11,308 bases of DNA, taken from Fidelibacterota bacterium. Its GTDB lineage: Bacteria; Marinisomatota; Marinisomatia; SCGC-AAA003-L08; GCA-002719095. A program made the position numbers and the translations under genes. How positions within the stretch are numbered: the first letter of the stretch is position 1; each line of letters opens with the position of its first letter. The notes beneath the pieces are model-generated. The model was not told the DNA's origin. It did not search any database and saw only the letters and a list, made by a program, of their open reading frames with translations. Positions 5,831 to 11,308 of the stretch are shown in pieces. Location: positions 1-11,308 of the forward strand of contig PAHI01000063.1 of assembly GCA_002705575.1 (NCBI GenBank). The letters are read 5' to 3'.

Positions 5831-6523
5831 ATGGTGGGAGGAAGTTTAATGAGATTAACATTCTATATTTCAATAGTAATACAATTTATAACCGGAATAG
5901 TAACATTTGGTGGTATATTTTATAAATTGCCAAAACAAGATAGAGTTTTAAAAGATATTTTAGGATTAGAAACAATAGTTCAATTAGTGGAAGGATTATT
6001 CTATATCTACATAATAAGTTCGTTAAGATATATGAGGTCAAATGATATAACTAAAAGAAGATATTTAGACTGGGTAATAACAACTCCAATGATGTTACTT
6101 TCAACTATAATTTATATGGAATATGAAAATAATAAACTCACCAATAAAATAGTAAATACAAAAGAATTTATCAATAATAATAGAAAAAATATAACTAATA
6201 TGTTTTTATTCAATACTTTAATGTTGGTTTCGGGGTTTTTAGGTGAAACACGTATAATGCTAAAATCAATAACAATTCCTATAGGATTTGTTTTTCTCTT
6301 TTTAGCATTTAATATAATGTATAAAAACTATGTTGGAAAGGCTGATATTAATAAGAGAATATTCATGTTAATGATTATTATTTGGTCTATGTATGGTATA
6401 GCTGCTATATTTCCAACAATTCTTAAAAATATTTCTTACAATATTTTAGATATAATATCTAAAAATTTCTATGGTTTATACTTATTCGCCAAAGTACGAG
6501 ATATAGCCACTCGAACTACATAA
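5831..6523 (+). CDS. Viral microbial (type 1) rhodopsin with D-T-S helix C motif
   Basis: This 230-aa protein has seven membrane helices (about 9-31, 41-63, 77-97, 121-138, 145-165, 176-198, 201-222) and the retinal site of microbial rhodopsins. Helix C reads RYLDWVITTP (77-86), matching bacteriorhodopsin Arg82, Asp85, Trp86, Thr89, Thr90 and Pro91. The position of the cytoplasmic proton donor Asp96 is Ser91, giving D80-T84-S91. In helix G, Lys211 is the Schiff-base lysine with Asp207 four residues before it (Asp216/212-type spacing: D-x-x-x-K). Trp185 and Tyr188 match Trp182 and Tyr185. Helix B carries Glu47 and Glu54. Such D-T-S proteins are known from giant viruses of marine protists and algae (viral rhodopsin groups, pumps or cation channels). 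Met88 at the main colour-tuning site suggests green rather than blue absorption. Pump or channel activity cannot be decided here. The start at 5831 precedes helix A; Met7 is an alternative. Confidence 0.95.
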   Translation: MVGGSLMRLTFYISIVIQFITGIVTFGGIFYKLPKQDRVLKDILGLETIVQLVEGLFYIYIISSLRYMRSNDITKRRYLDWVITTPMMLLSTIIYMEYENNKLTNKIVNTKEFINNNRKNITNMFLFNTLMLVSGFLGETRIMLKSITIPIGFVFLFLAFNIMYKNYVGKADINKRIFMLMIIIWSMYGIAAIFPTILKNISYNILDIISKNFYGLYLFAKVRDIATRTT

Positions 6524-6539
6524 TAGACAAACTATACTT

Positions 6540-7394
6540 TTAAGTTAAAATTTTATTTAATTCAAATATTTGTTTTTCTGTTAACGATTTTGGGAAAATC
6601 AAATTGAATGAAATGATAAAATTTCCAGTATGGTTGTCTCTAATAAAACCATAACCATTAATTGTTTTTGTAAAAGATGGATTAATTATATTTCCAGAAT
6701 TGTTTGAGAATTTTAAAACTTTACCAGATATATGTTTAATTTCAAAATTACATCCACATAATGCTTCTTTCAATGTAACATTATGTGTATATTCAAGATC
6801 TATACCACTTCTTTTATATATACTATCGTTATCAATAAGAACAATTACCTTTATATCGCCTTGTTCTTCATCAACTATATTGCCTTTTTTCTGAATAGTA
6901 ATAAATTCGTTGTTATCGATACCTTTCGGAATAGTAACATAAATAGTCTCGCTTTCAAGTGTTTTATTGTTTTTTCTTTCTATTAATAATGGCAATATAC
7001 ATCCATTATATGCTTGTTCCATATTTATTCTTATGGTCTTTGAGATAATATTAGGTTTTTTTGAAGCAGCATCTTTTCTACGATGTAAAATATTATGAAA
7101 GTCGTTATTATCATTTTTAAATATAAGGTTAATTAAATCATCATTATTAAAATGCATTGTGTTTATATTTTTAAAAGCAAAAGAACTTTCCATATCATAT
7201 ACTTTTCGTTTTTCAATATTACTTAAAACTTCATATGCTACAGTTATATTTTTAAACTTTTCATTATCACCTGTATCTCTATCTGGGTGATATTGTAATG
7301 ATAATTTTCTAAAAGCTTTTTTAATATCGTCTTGTGATGCTTTATTGTCTAAACCTAAAACATCATAGTAATTTACATTATCATCAAAATACAT
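6540..7394 (-). CDS. DnaJ/Hsp40 co-chaperone, class II (no zinc-finger domain)
   Basis: This 284-aa protein is a J-domain co-chaperone expected to deliver clients to Hsp70 and stimulate its ATPase. The J-domain covers about residues 8-67 ([13 protein letters not shown] start, HPD at 36-38, [14 protein letters not shown] near 54-67). A short linker with Asn- and Phe-rich sequence follows. The client-binding double beta-barrel region runs from about 115 to the end, opening with MEQAYNGC and containing [20 protein letters not shown] and FPKSLTEKQ, all in the order typical of DnaJ C-terminal domains. No CxxCxGxG zinc repeats are present, so it is class II (DNAJB-like). It converges on the rhodopsin gene with 16 bases between stops, and is divergent from the second clamp-loader-like gene over a 52-base gap. 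Confidence 0.95.
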   Translation of the reverse strand: MYFDDNVNYYDVLGLDNKASQDDIKKAFRKLSLQYHPDRDTGDNEKFKNITVAYEVLSNIEKRKVYDMESSFAFKNINTMHFNNDDLINLIFKNDNNDFHNILHRRKDAASKKPNIISKTIRINMEQAYNGCILPLLIERKNNKTLESETIYVTIPKGIDNNEFITIQKKGNIVDEEQGDIKVIVLIDNDSIYKRSGIDLEYTHNVTLKEALCGCNFEIKHISGKVLKFSNNSGNIINPSFTKTINGYGFIRDNHTGNFIISFNLIFPKSLTEKQIFELNKILT

Positions 7395-7411
7395 TATAAT
7401 AAAGATAAGAT

Positions 7412-7430
7412 AAACTTAAATAAAACTTAA
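7412..7430. repeat. Short direct repeat AAACTTAA in divergent promoter gap
   Basis: AAACTTAA occurs at 7412-7419 and again at 7423-7430, 11 bases apart from start to start, in the 52-base gap between the divergent DnaJ and clamp-loader-like genes. One helical turn of spacing would place both copies on the same DNA face, so a binding site for a transcription factor is possible. Two copies of an AT-rich 8-mer are weak evidence on their own. Confidence 0.3.
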
Positions 7431-7446
7431 CGAATAATCAATATAT

Positions 7447-8415
7447 ATGACATTACCCTTTTCATTGAAATATAAACCAACTAGTTTTCACGATGTTAAA
7501 TTAGATTTAAATGTAAAACATTTATTATTAAATCTTATAAATATTGATAATATTTCAATAATTTTAGTAGGCGAAAGTGGGGTAGGAAAGACTACAATCG
7601 TAAATGGTATTATTAATGAATATTATAAAAATATATCTAAAATAGATAGAAATGACAATGTATTATTTGTAAATAGCATTAAAGAACAAGGAATAAATCA
7701 TTATAAAAATGAAATTAATATATTTTGTCAAACAAAATGTACTATTAACAATAAAAAAAAAACAATAATAATTGATGATTTAGACAATATTAATGAACAA
7801 AATCAACAAATTTATAGAAATTGTTTAGACAAATATCAAACCAGTGTAAATTTTATATTTGCTTGTATTAATTATCAGAAAATTATCAATAGTATATTAT
7901 CTAGAGTGTTGTCTATAAACATTAAAAAAATTTCTAATGAACATCTTATTGAATTTGCAAAAGAAATTATTAAAAAAGAAAACATTAAAATAGATGATGA
8001 TAATATTTGTAAGTTTGTAGAATTAAATAATAGTTTGCAAAATATATTAAACTCCTTAGAAAAAATCTATTTATTAGATAAAAAATGTGATGATGCTCTT
8101 TTAGAAAATATATTTACATTTATTGAAAATTCATCATTTGATAAATTAACCAATATAGTTATATATGAACACAATTTGGATAAGGGAATAGAACTAATTT
8201 TAAGTATTTATAATGAAGGGTATTCTGTAATAGATATTTTAGATTCATATTTCAATTATATAAAGTTTAATAATAATCTAAGCGAAGAAATAAAATATAA
8301 TATTATAAAACTAATTTGTAAATATATAACTATTAATAATACTATTCATGACTCAGATTTAGAATTATGTTTTCTTGTTAATGATTTAGTTAAAATAGGT
8401 AATATATATGAATAA
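7447..8415 (+). CDS. Second clamp-loader-like AAA+ protein, degenerate Walker B
   Basis: This 322-aa protein is a divergent RFC-small-subunit-like ATPase. It opens with PFSLKYKPTSFHDV (4-17), the family's 'KYRPxxFxDV' pattern. Walker A is GESGVGKT (42-49), the region matching NASDERG reads NSIKEQG (76-82), Walker B is IIIDDLD (107-113) in place of DEAD or DEVD, the sensor 1 Asn is probably Asn142, and SRV (152-154) keeps the arginine of the SRC motif. The C-terminal part (about 225-322) is helical, like an RFC collar domain. It thus complements the clamp-loader gene at 27-932, which has an intact Walker B but no finger arginine. It overlaps the next gene by 8 bases. Role as a subunit of a viral RFC complex is inferred; a different AAA+ DNA-processing role cannot be excluded. 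Confidence 0.85.
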   Translation: MTLPFSLKYKPTSFHDVKLDLNVKHLLLNLINIDNISIILVGESGVGKTTIVNGIINEYYKNISKIDRNDNVLFVNSIKEQGINHYKNEINIFCQTKCTINNKKKTIIIDDLDNINEQNQQIYRNCLDKYQTSVNFIFACINYQKIINSILSRVLSINIKKISNEHLIEFAKEIIKKENIKIDDDNICKFVELNNSLQNILNSLEKIYLLDKKCDDALLENIFTFIENSSFDKLTNIVIYEHNLDKGIELILSIYNEGYSVIDILDSYFNYIKFNNNLSEEIKYNIIKLICKYITINNTIHDSDLELCFLVNDLVKIGNIYE

Positions 8416-8752
8416 AAATCAAGTAATTCATAGCGATAATTGCTACGCTGTTTTAGTAAATTTATTGAAAGAATATGCCTCAACAGAAGACATTTATTAT
8501 GTAATTAATGTTGTAAGTTATAAAAAACTAATTTATGACAATAATTTAATTAATTTTATAGATGAATTAAAACCGTTTTATTATAACTCAAAATTAAAAT
8601 ATTTAGAAAATTGTAAAACATATAACAATTTTCTAACAATTATAAGACAACTTTGTTCATATAACAATTTATCTTATCATAAAAAAGTAATTTATAAGAA
8701 ATCAAAGTATGAACCATCTTATTATATTAATATGAGTTCAATAGATATTTAG
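8408..8752 (+). CDS. Hypothetical small protein, 114 aa
   Basis: The function is not recognised. It starts inside the last codons of the clamp-loader-like gene (8-base overlap, ATGAATAA), so it is probably expressed from the same transcript. The protein is mainly helical and Tyr-, Asn- and Lys-rich, with a hydrophobic-charged pattern such as FIDELKPFYYNSKLKYLE (about 56-73) and LTIIRQLCSYN (about 78-88), and a basic stretch HKKVIYKKSKYEPSYY (91-106). No membrane segment or catalytic motif is visible. A coupled start right after an RFC-like gene makes a link to replication possible, but this is only context. Its 3' end overlaps the next minus-strand gene by 26 bases. Confidence 0.85.
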   Translation: MNKNQVIHSDNCYAVLVNLLKEYASTEDIYYVINVVSYKKLIYDNNLINFIDELKPFYYNSKLKYLENCKTYNNFLTIIRQLCSYNNLSYHKKVIYKKSKYEPSYYINMSSIDI

Positions 8753-9701
8753 TGAAAACAGTATTACTTGACAATAAGTCTTTTTCATTTAAGTATGTAA
8801 ACCATGAATATTTATGTCTTTTTTTAATTTCTTCATTAGGAATATATATACCATATATATCTATTTCTAGCTTTGGGATGGTTGTACCAACAATATCTTC
8901 TATTATTAAAGGTTTCCCATCTATTTTTTTAGTTCCAATCTTATTAGCCTCCAACATAGTCATTTTGTTATTAGTAACTTGTTTATGACACCATCTGTTT
9001 AAATCATTTGATAATTTAATACTATCAGTTAAATTTTCATTATTTAATTTTATAAATTTAATAAACTCTTCTATCACTTTACCATCTTTAACCGAACCCA
9101 TGAATGTAGAATCTGGAGAGAAGGTTTTCCCATAAGAGTTATTTGATATATTTTCAACAATAAAACAACCATGATCTACTATACATTTATTATAAACCTC
9201 TATCAGGTCTTTAATACATAAGAATGAGTAAGGTACCAAAAATCCACCATATTTATATAATACTTCCATAATATACAATTTACGTAAATTGTTTTTCATT
9301 GGATTTGCAAAATCTTTCAATATAACACAATTGTGCTCAGGAAGAAGATATTTAAATGAATTATCATCTATAATAGCTATATCAAAGCTATTACCACATT
9401 TATCAATAATACTCTTCATTGTTAAGTTAGTATAAGGTAAATTGAAATGTAAGCTATTTCGATCGTTAAATGACTCCCATTTCCTAGAATTTTTCTCATA
9501 TGGAAGATATATCCACAATTTAGGTTTAAGTGTTTGATTTAAATTATTTATATTTTTTTCATCAATTAAGTATTTTTTAACCATTTCATTGGTGTTTAAT
9601 AAATCTGTATTTGCCAAATTTTTATCTATTTTCTTAATTAAATTTTTTAATGGAAAAACTATGATTAAAAAAATAATGTATTTTATATATTTGTTATCCA
9701 T
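8727..9701 (-). CDS. Membrane-anchored glycosyltransferase-like protein (GT32-like) lacking the DXD motif
   Basis: This 324-aa protein starts with a probable signal anchor (hydrophobic residues about 7-18) and a polar stem, followed by a luminal or external globular domain. That domain resembles the GT32/capsular-polysaccharide type sugar transferases: PKLWIYLPYE (60-69) near its start, a nucleotide-binding-like strand and turn IAIIDD (108-113), and then LRKLYIMEVLYKYGGF (139-154), the typical helix before the catalytic site. In active GT32 enzymes YGG is followed by a strand with a metal-binding DXD; here the residues are FLVPYSF (154-160), with no Asp. So it may be inactive, use a different mechanism, or act as a binding protein. 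The type II membrane topology suggests work in a secretory compartment. It converges with and overlaps the 114-aa gene by 26 bases. Confidence 0.8.
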   Translation of the reverse strand: MDNKYIKYIIFLIIVFPLKNLIKKIDKNLANTDLLNTNEMVKKYLIDEKNINNLNQTLKPKLWIYLPYEKNSRKWESFNDRNSLHFNLPYTNLTMKSIIDKCGNSFDIAIIDDNSFKYLLPEHNCVILKDFANPMKNNLRKLYIMEVLYKYGGFLVPYSFLCIKDLIEVYNKCIVDHGCFIVENISNNSYGKTFSPDSTFMGSVKDGKVIEEFIKFIKLNNENLTDSIKLSNDLNRWCHKQVTNNKMTMLEANKIGTKKIDGKPLIIEDIVGTTIPKLEIDIYGIYIPNEEIKKRHKYSWFTYLNEKDLLSSNTVFTKYLLNSY

Positions 9702-9719
9702 ATAATATATAAAAATATT

Positions 9720-10529
9720 TTAGTTTTTTAATTGTTTAAGATTTGCCCAAAAATTTTTTTTGTTTTTTAAATTGTTTTCTTCTTCAACTATTAACTTGTA
9801 AATTCTTTCAGTAGTTTCAATGTTATCTTTAGCTTTTAGTTTATTCATATATTTTTCACAAACTATTTCATTTAATGGATCAATGTTTATACTTCGTTCA
9901 TTTCTTAACTCTTCTACAGTCTTTGCTGTTTGCATATTTTTTAAATCATTATCTGTTATACCTATGACCGATTCATTAGTATAAACATTCTTAAGATCAG
10001 AATTACCATAACTAGTCTCTCTATCTAAATTTCCATAGATAATATTATTAGAAAATGTAAATGTTTCTATATCATTTTGTATTGTTAAAGCTCTACTATT
10101 TTCTTTTCTTTTCTCATAACTTAAATCTTCATCTTCATTAGACGATAACCAATCACCATATCCATATTCATTTTTTTTACAATGTTTTTCAAATAAATCG
10201 TTAAACTTTTCATTAAAGTTTTTGTTAGATGTAAATTTTTTTGCTATTTCTTCTTCGCTTTTATCAAAAAAATCATTTTTTATGTTTTCGAAATCTAGCG
10301 GTGCATTATTATTTCTAAACCTAAATTCTGCAACTTTCAATAGTAATTTATAAGCATTCAGAAAAAATATAAAATATTCTTTATCTAATTCACATTTATC
10401 AGGATGGACTGCGTAAACTATATTCTTAGCATTTTTAAATTCTTCTGCAGTAAAATCATCACTTAATTTAAACAATATTAATAGATCTTTTAGTTCATAA
10501 TTGTATAAATTTAAATCCAGATTTTCCAT
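9720..10529 (-). CDS. Viral J-domain-like protein
   Basis: This 269-aa protein has an N-terminal J-like domain (about 12-69), with LKDLLILFKL (13-22), FTAEEFKNAK (26-35), the motif HPDK (42-45) and EYFIFFLNAYKLLLKVAEFR (51-70). The pattern 'FxLxxxFTxEELKxAY...HPDK...LDKEYFxFFxxAYK' is typical of J-like proteins found widely in large DNA viruses. The remaining 200 residues are acidic, Asn-rich and probably flexible, without glycine-rich, zinc-finger or DnaJ client-binding domains. It could therefore recruit Hsp70 to a viral process rather than act as a general chaperone. It lies 3 bases after the stop of the 121-aa gene and 18 bases before the glycosyltransferase-like gene, in a same-strand run. 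Confidence 0.9.
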   Translation of the reverse strand: MENLDLNLYNYELKDLLILFKLSDDFTAEEFKNAKNIVYAVHPDKCELDKEYFIFFLNAYKLLLKVAEFRFRNNNAPLDFENIKNDFFDKSEEEIAKKFTSNKNFNEKFNDLFEKHCKKNEYGYGDWLSSNEDEDLSYEKRKENSRALTIQNDIETFTFSNNIIYGNLDRETSYGNSDLKNVYTNESVIGITDNDLKNMQTAKTVEELRNERSINIDPLNEIVCEKYMNKLKAKDNIETTERIYKLIVEEENNLKNKKNFWANLKQLKN

Positions 10530-10532
10530 TAT

Positions 10533-10898
10533 TTAATAATTGGATTTAAATTTATTGCAAAAATCGTGATGATGTCCGTCATCTACTAAGAATTTGTACA
10601 CTACTGGACTAGGTATATCATAATGAGGTTTAATGTTATTTCTAATATATAACGACAAGTATTCATCAGTATTGGGTACTAAAATATCATTATTATAAAG
10701 TTTAATTTCTTTTATAGTACCTAATTCATTGGATACATGCATATATAGATCTCTTAACTTAGCATTTTTATTTATATGTGTAAGAAAAGAATAATCACAA
10801 CATTTAGAAATAAGTAATTGGATGTAAAAACCGTTTGATCTTATTTTATTTGTATATTCAAGAAATTTTTTTTCATAATCATTTAATGATTTATTCAT
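10533..10898 (-). CDS. Hypothetical protein, 121 aa, possible beta-grasp fold
   Basis: The family is not recognised. The order of strand FYIQLLISKC (24-33), strand SFLTHINKNA (37-46), helix KLRDLYMHVSNELG (47-60), strand EIKLYNND (64-71), then LSLYIRN resembles the beta-grasp (ubiquitin-like) arrangement, an inference from pattern only. The C-terminus has a His cluster, DDGHHHDFCNKF (106-117), with Cys114 nearby that could bind metal. Two adjacent Cys (33-34) lie in the first strand. It lies 9 bases after the thioredoxin stop and 3 bases before the J-domain gene, so all three are probably co-expressed. Confidence 0.8.
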   Translation of the reverse strand: MNKSLNDYEKKFLEYTNKIRSNGFYIQLLISKCCDYSFLTHINKNAKLRDLYMHVSNELGTIKEIKLYNNDILVPNTDEYLSLYIRNNIKPHYDIPSPVVYKFLVDDGHHHDFCNKFKSNY

Positions 10899-10907
10899 GT
10901 ATATTTC

Positions 10908-11282
10908 TCAATTTAAAGTATTTGTGTATGAAACACAATTTCTGAAAAAATTAATCAAGTCATCATTTTCAGAACCACTTATTGAAAAATCTGGTGCAAA
11001 ACTTTTATTATCCTTTTTATATGCTAAAATTGTTGGAACACCTTTAATCATTTTTTTTGATTTCATATATGCAAATATATCAAAATTCTCGTCTACATCT
11101 ATATTTGCACATGTAACAGTTTTTGGTGTTTTAGAAAACTGATCTTCTACAAACGGAGCTATTTTTTTACAAGGGCCACACCAACTTGCTGTAAATTTTA
11201 TAATAACTAACCCTTCATTAGAATTAATCAACTCTCTAAACTCATTTCGGTCTAAATTCTTAATTATTTCTTTTGTTGTCAT
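10908..11282 (-). CDS. Thioredoxin
   Basis: This 124-aa protein is a complete thioredoxin: a dithiol-disulfide oxidoreductase with active site WCGPC (Cys35 and Cys38) in the context FTASWCGPCKKIAPFVE (30-46). The partner features are the strand CANIDVDEN (58-66), and the cis-proline in GVPTILAY (80-87, Pro82). The length fits the single-domain thioredoxin family, with about 15 extra residues shared between the two ends. No signal peptide is seen, so it acts in the cytosol, viral factory or virion. A thioredoxin could keep viral proteins reduced or recycle ribonucleotide reductase; which partner is used cannot be told from this window. It stops with TGA. The start at 11282 is the only ATG before the fold begins. 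Confidence 0.97.
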   Translation of the reverse strand: MTTKEIIKNLDRNEFRELINSNEGLVIIKFTASWCGPCKKIAPFVEDQFSKTPKTVTCANIDVDENFDIFAYMKSKKMIKGVPTILAYKKDNKSFAPDFSISGSENDDLINFFRNCVSYTNTLN

Positions 11283-11288
11283 TGAAAT

Positions 11289-11304
11289 ATATTTATATAA
11301 ATAT
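11289..11304. promoter_or_regulatory. 16-bp palindrome upstream of thioredoxin
   Basis: ATATTTATATAAATAT is self-complementary and lies 7-22 bases before the thioredoxin ATG, at the very edge of the window. It may be a promoter core, or the transcript-end hairpin of a gene beyond the window. A chance palindrome in near-pure AT DNA is also possible. Confidence 0.3.
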
Positions 11305-11308
11305 TTAA

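Noticed and set aside
6700..6986. Two plus-strand frames (64 and 67 aa) opposite DnaJ
   Set aside because: Both are complementary-strand shadows of the DnaJ client-binding domain coding sequence.
8752..8988. 78-aa hydrophobic plus-strand frame
   Set aside because: It is antisense to the glycosyltransferase-like gene. The apparent membrane-helix character comes from reading the reverse complement of Lys/Asn/Asp-rich codons.
10897..11142. 81-aa plus-strand frame
   Set aside because: It is antisense to the thioredoxin gene, which has a complete active site.
1..11308. CRISPR array, insertion sequence or inverted-repeat transposon
   Set aside because: No regularly spaced direct repeats, transposase-like product or terminal inverted repeats with target duplications were seen.
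1..11308. Bacterial or phage origin of the window
   Set aside because: Short gaps contain no Shine-Dalgarno-like sites placed before starts. RFC-type loaders, TBP and class II DnaJ without bacterial partners, and the PLOD-type transferase fit a virus of eukaryotes.

Overview
The window looks like part of the genome of a large DNA virus of eukaryotes (Nucleocytoviricota), most likely of the marine, algal or flagellate-infecting mimivirus relatives (order Imitervirales, Mesomimiviridae-like). The evidence is the combination of very AT-rich DNA, closely packed intron-less genes on both strands, no bacterial ribosome binding sites, eukaryotic or archaeal-type replication and transcription proteins (two clamp-loader AAA+ subunits and a TATA-binding-protein-like protein), viral J-domain proteins, a thioredoxin, a PLOD-type glycosyltransferase, virus-encoded tRNAs and a viral microbial rhodopsin. 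The lineage is inferred from gene content; no database search was possible.

Layout. Positions 27-932 encode a clamp-loader (RFC small-subunit-like) protein. A doubtful small Asn-rich gene lies tail-to-tail with it (899-1105, minus). Positions 1180-2205 encode a divergent TBP-like protein, which converges on two minus-strand genes: an unknown 250-aa helical protein and a three-helix membrane protein (2195-3323). A plus-strand run follows (3378-5537): an unknown 99-aa protein, a two-helix membrane protein, a STAS-like small protein and a stand-alone glycosyltransferase related to the lysyl hydroxylase GT domain. Three minus-strand tRNA genes, Gly(UCC), Ser(GCU) and Ser(UGA), fill 5540-5782. A seven-helix rhodopsin follows at 5831-6523. 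It converges on a class II DnaJ (6540-7394, minus). A second, degenerate clamp-loader-like AAA+ gene and an overlapping small gene occupy 7447-8752. The rest (8727-11282) is all minus strand: a membrane-anchored glycosyltransferase-like protein without a DXD motif, a viral J-domain protein, an unknown 121-aa protein and a thioredoxin.

How the genes fit together. The two RFC-like proteins could be different subunits of one viral clamp loader: the first keeps Walker A and B but has lost the SRC arginine finger, while the second keeps the arginine and has a degenerate Walker B. TBP serves viral transcription. DnaJ, the J-like protein and thioredoxin fit protein folding and virion redox roles. 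The two glycosyltransferase-like proteins fit modification of virion or collagen-like proteins. The rhodopsin is the stand-out accessory gene: it has all the residues of a retinal-binding, light-driven protein, with a D-T-S motif in helix C, and would act in a host membrane. No retinal or carotenoid biosynthesis gene is seen here.

No stretch longer than 300 bases is without a gene; the largest gap, 933-1179, holds the doubtful small ORF and an (ATT)6 microsatellite. Several short intergenic gaps carry AT-rich palindromes; the best (4778-4815) is a 15-bp perfect hairpin that fits the hairpin-directed transcript ending known from mimivirus. No CRISPR array, transposon or rRNA was seen.
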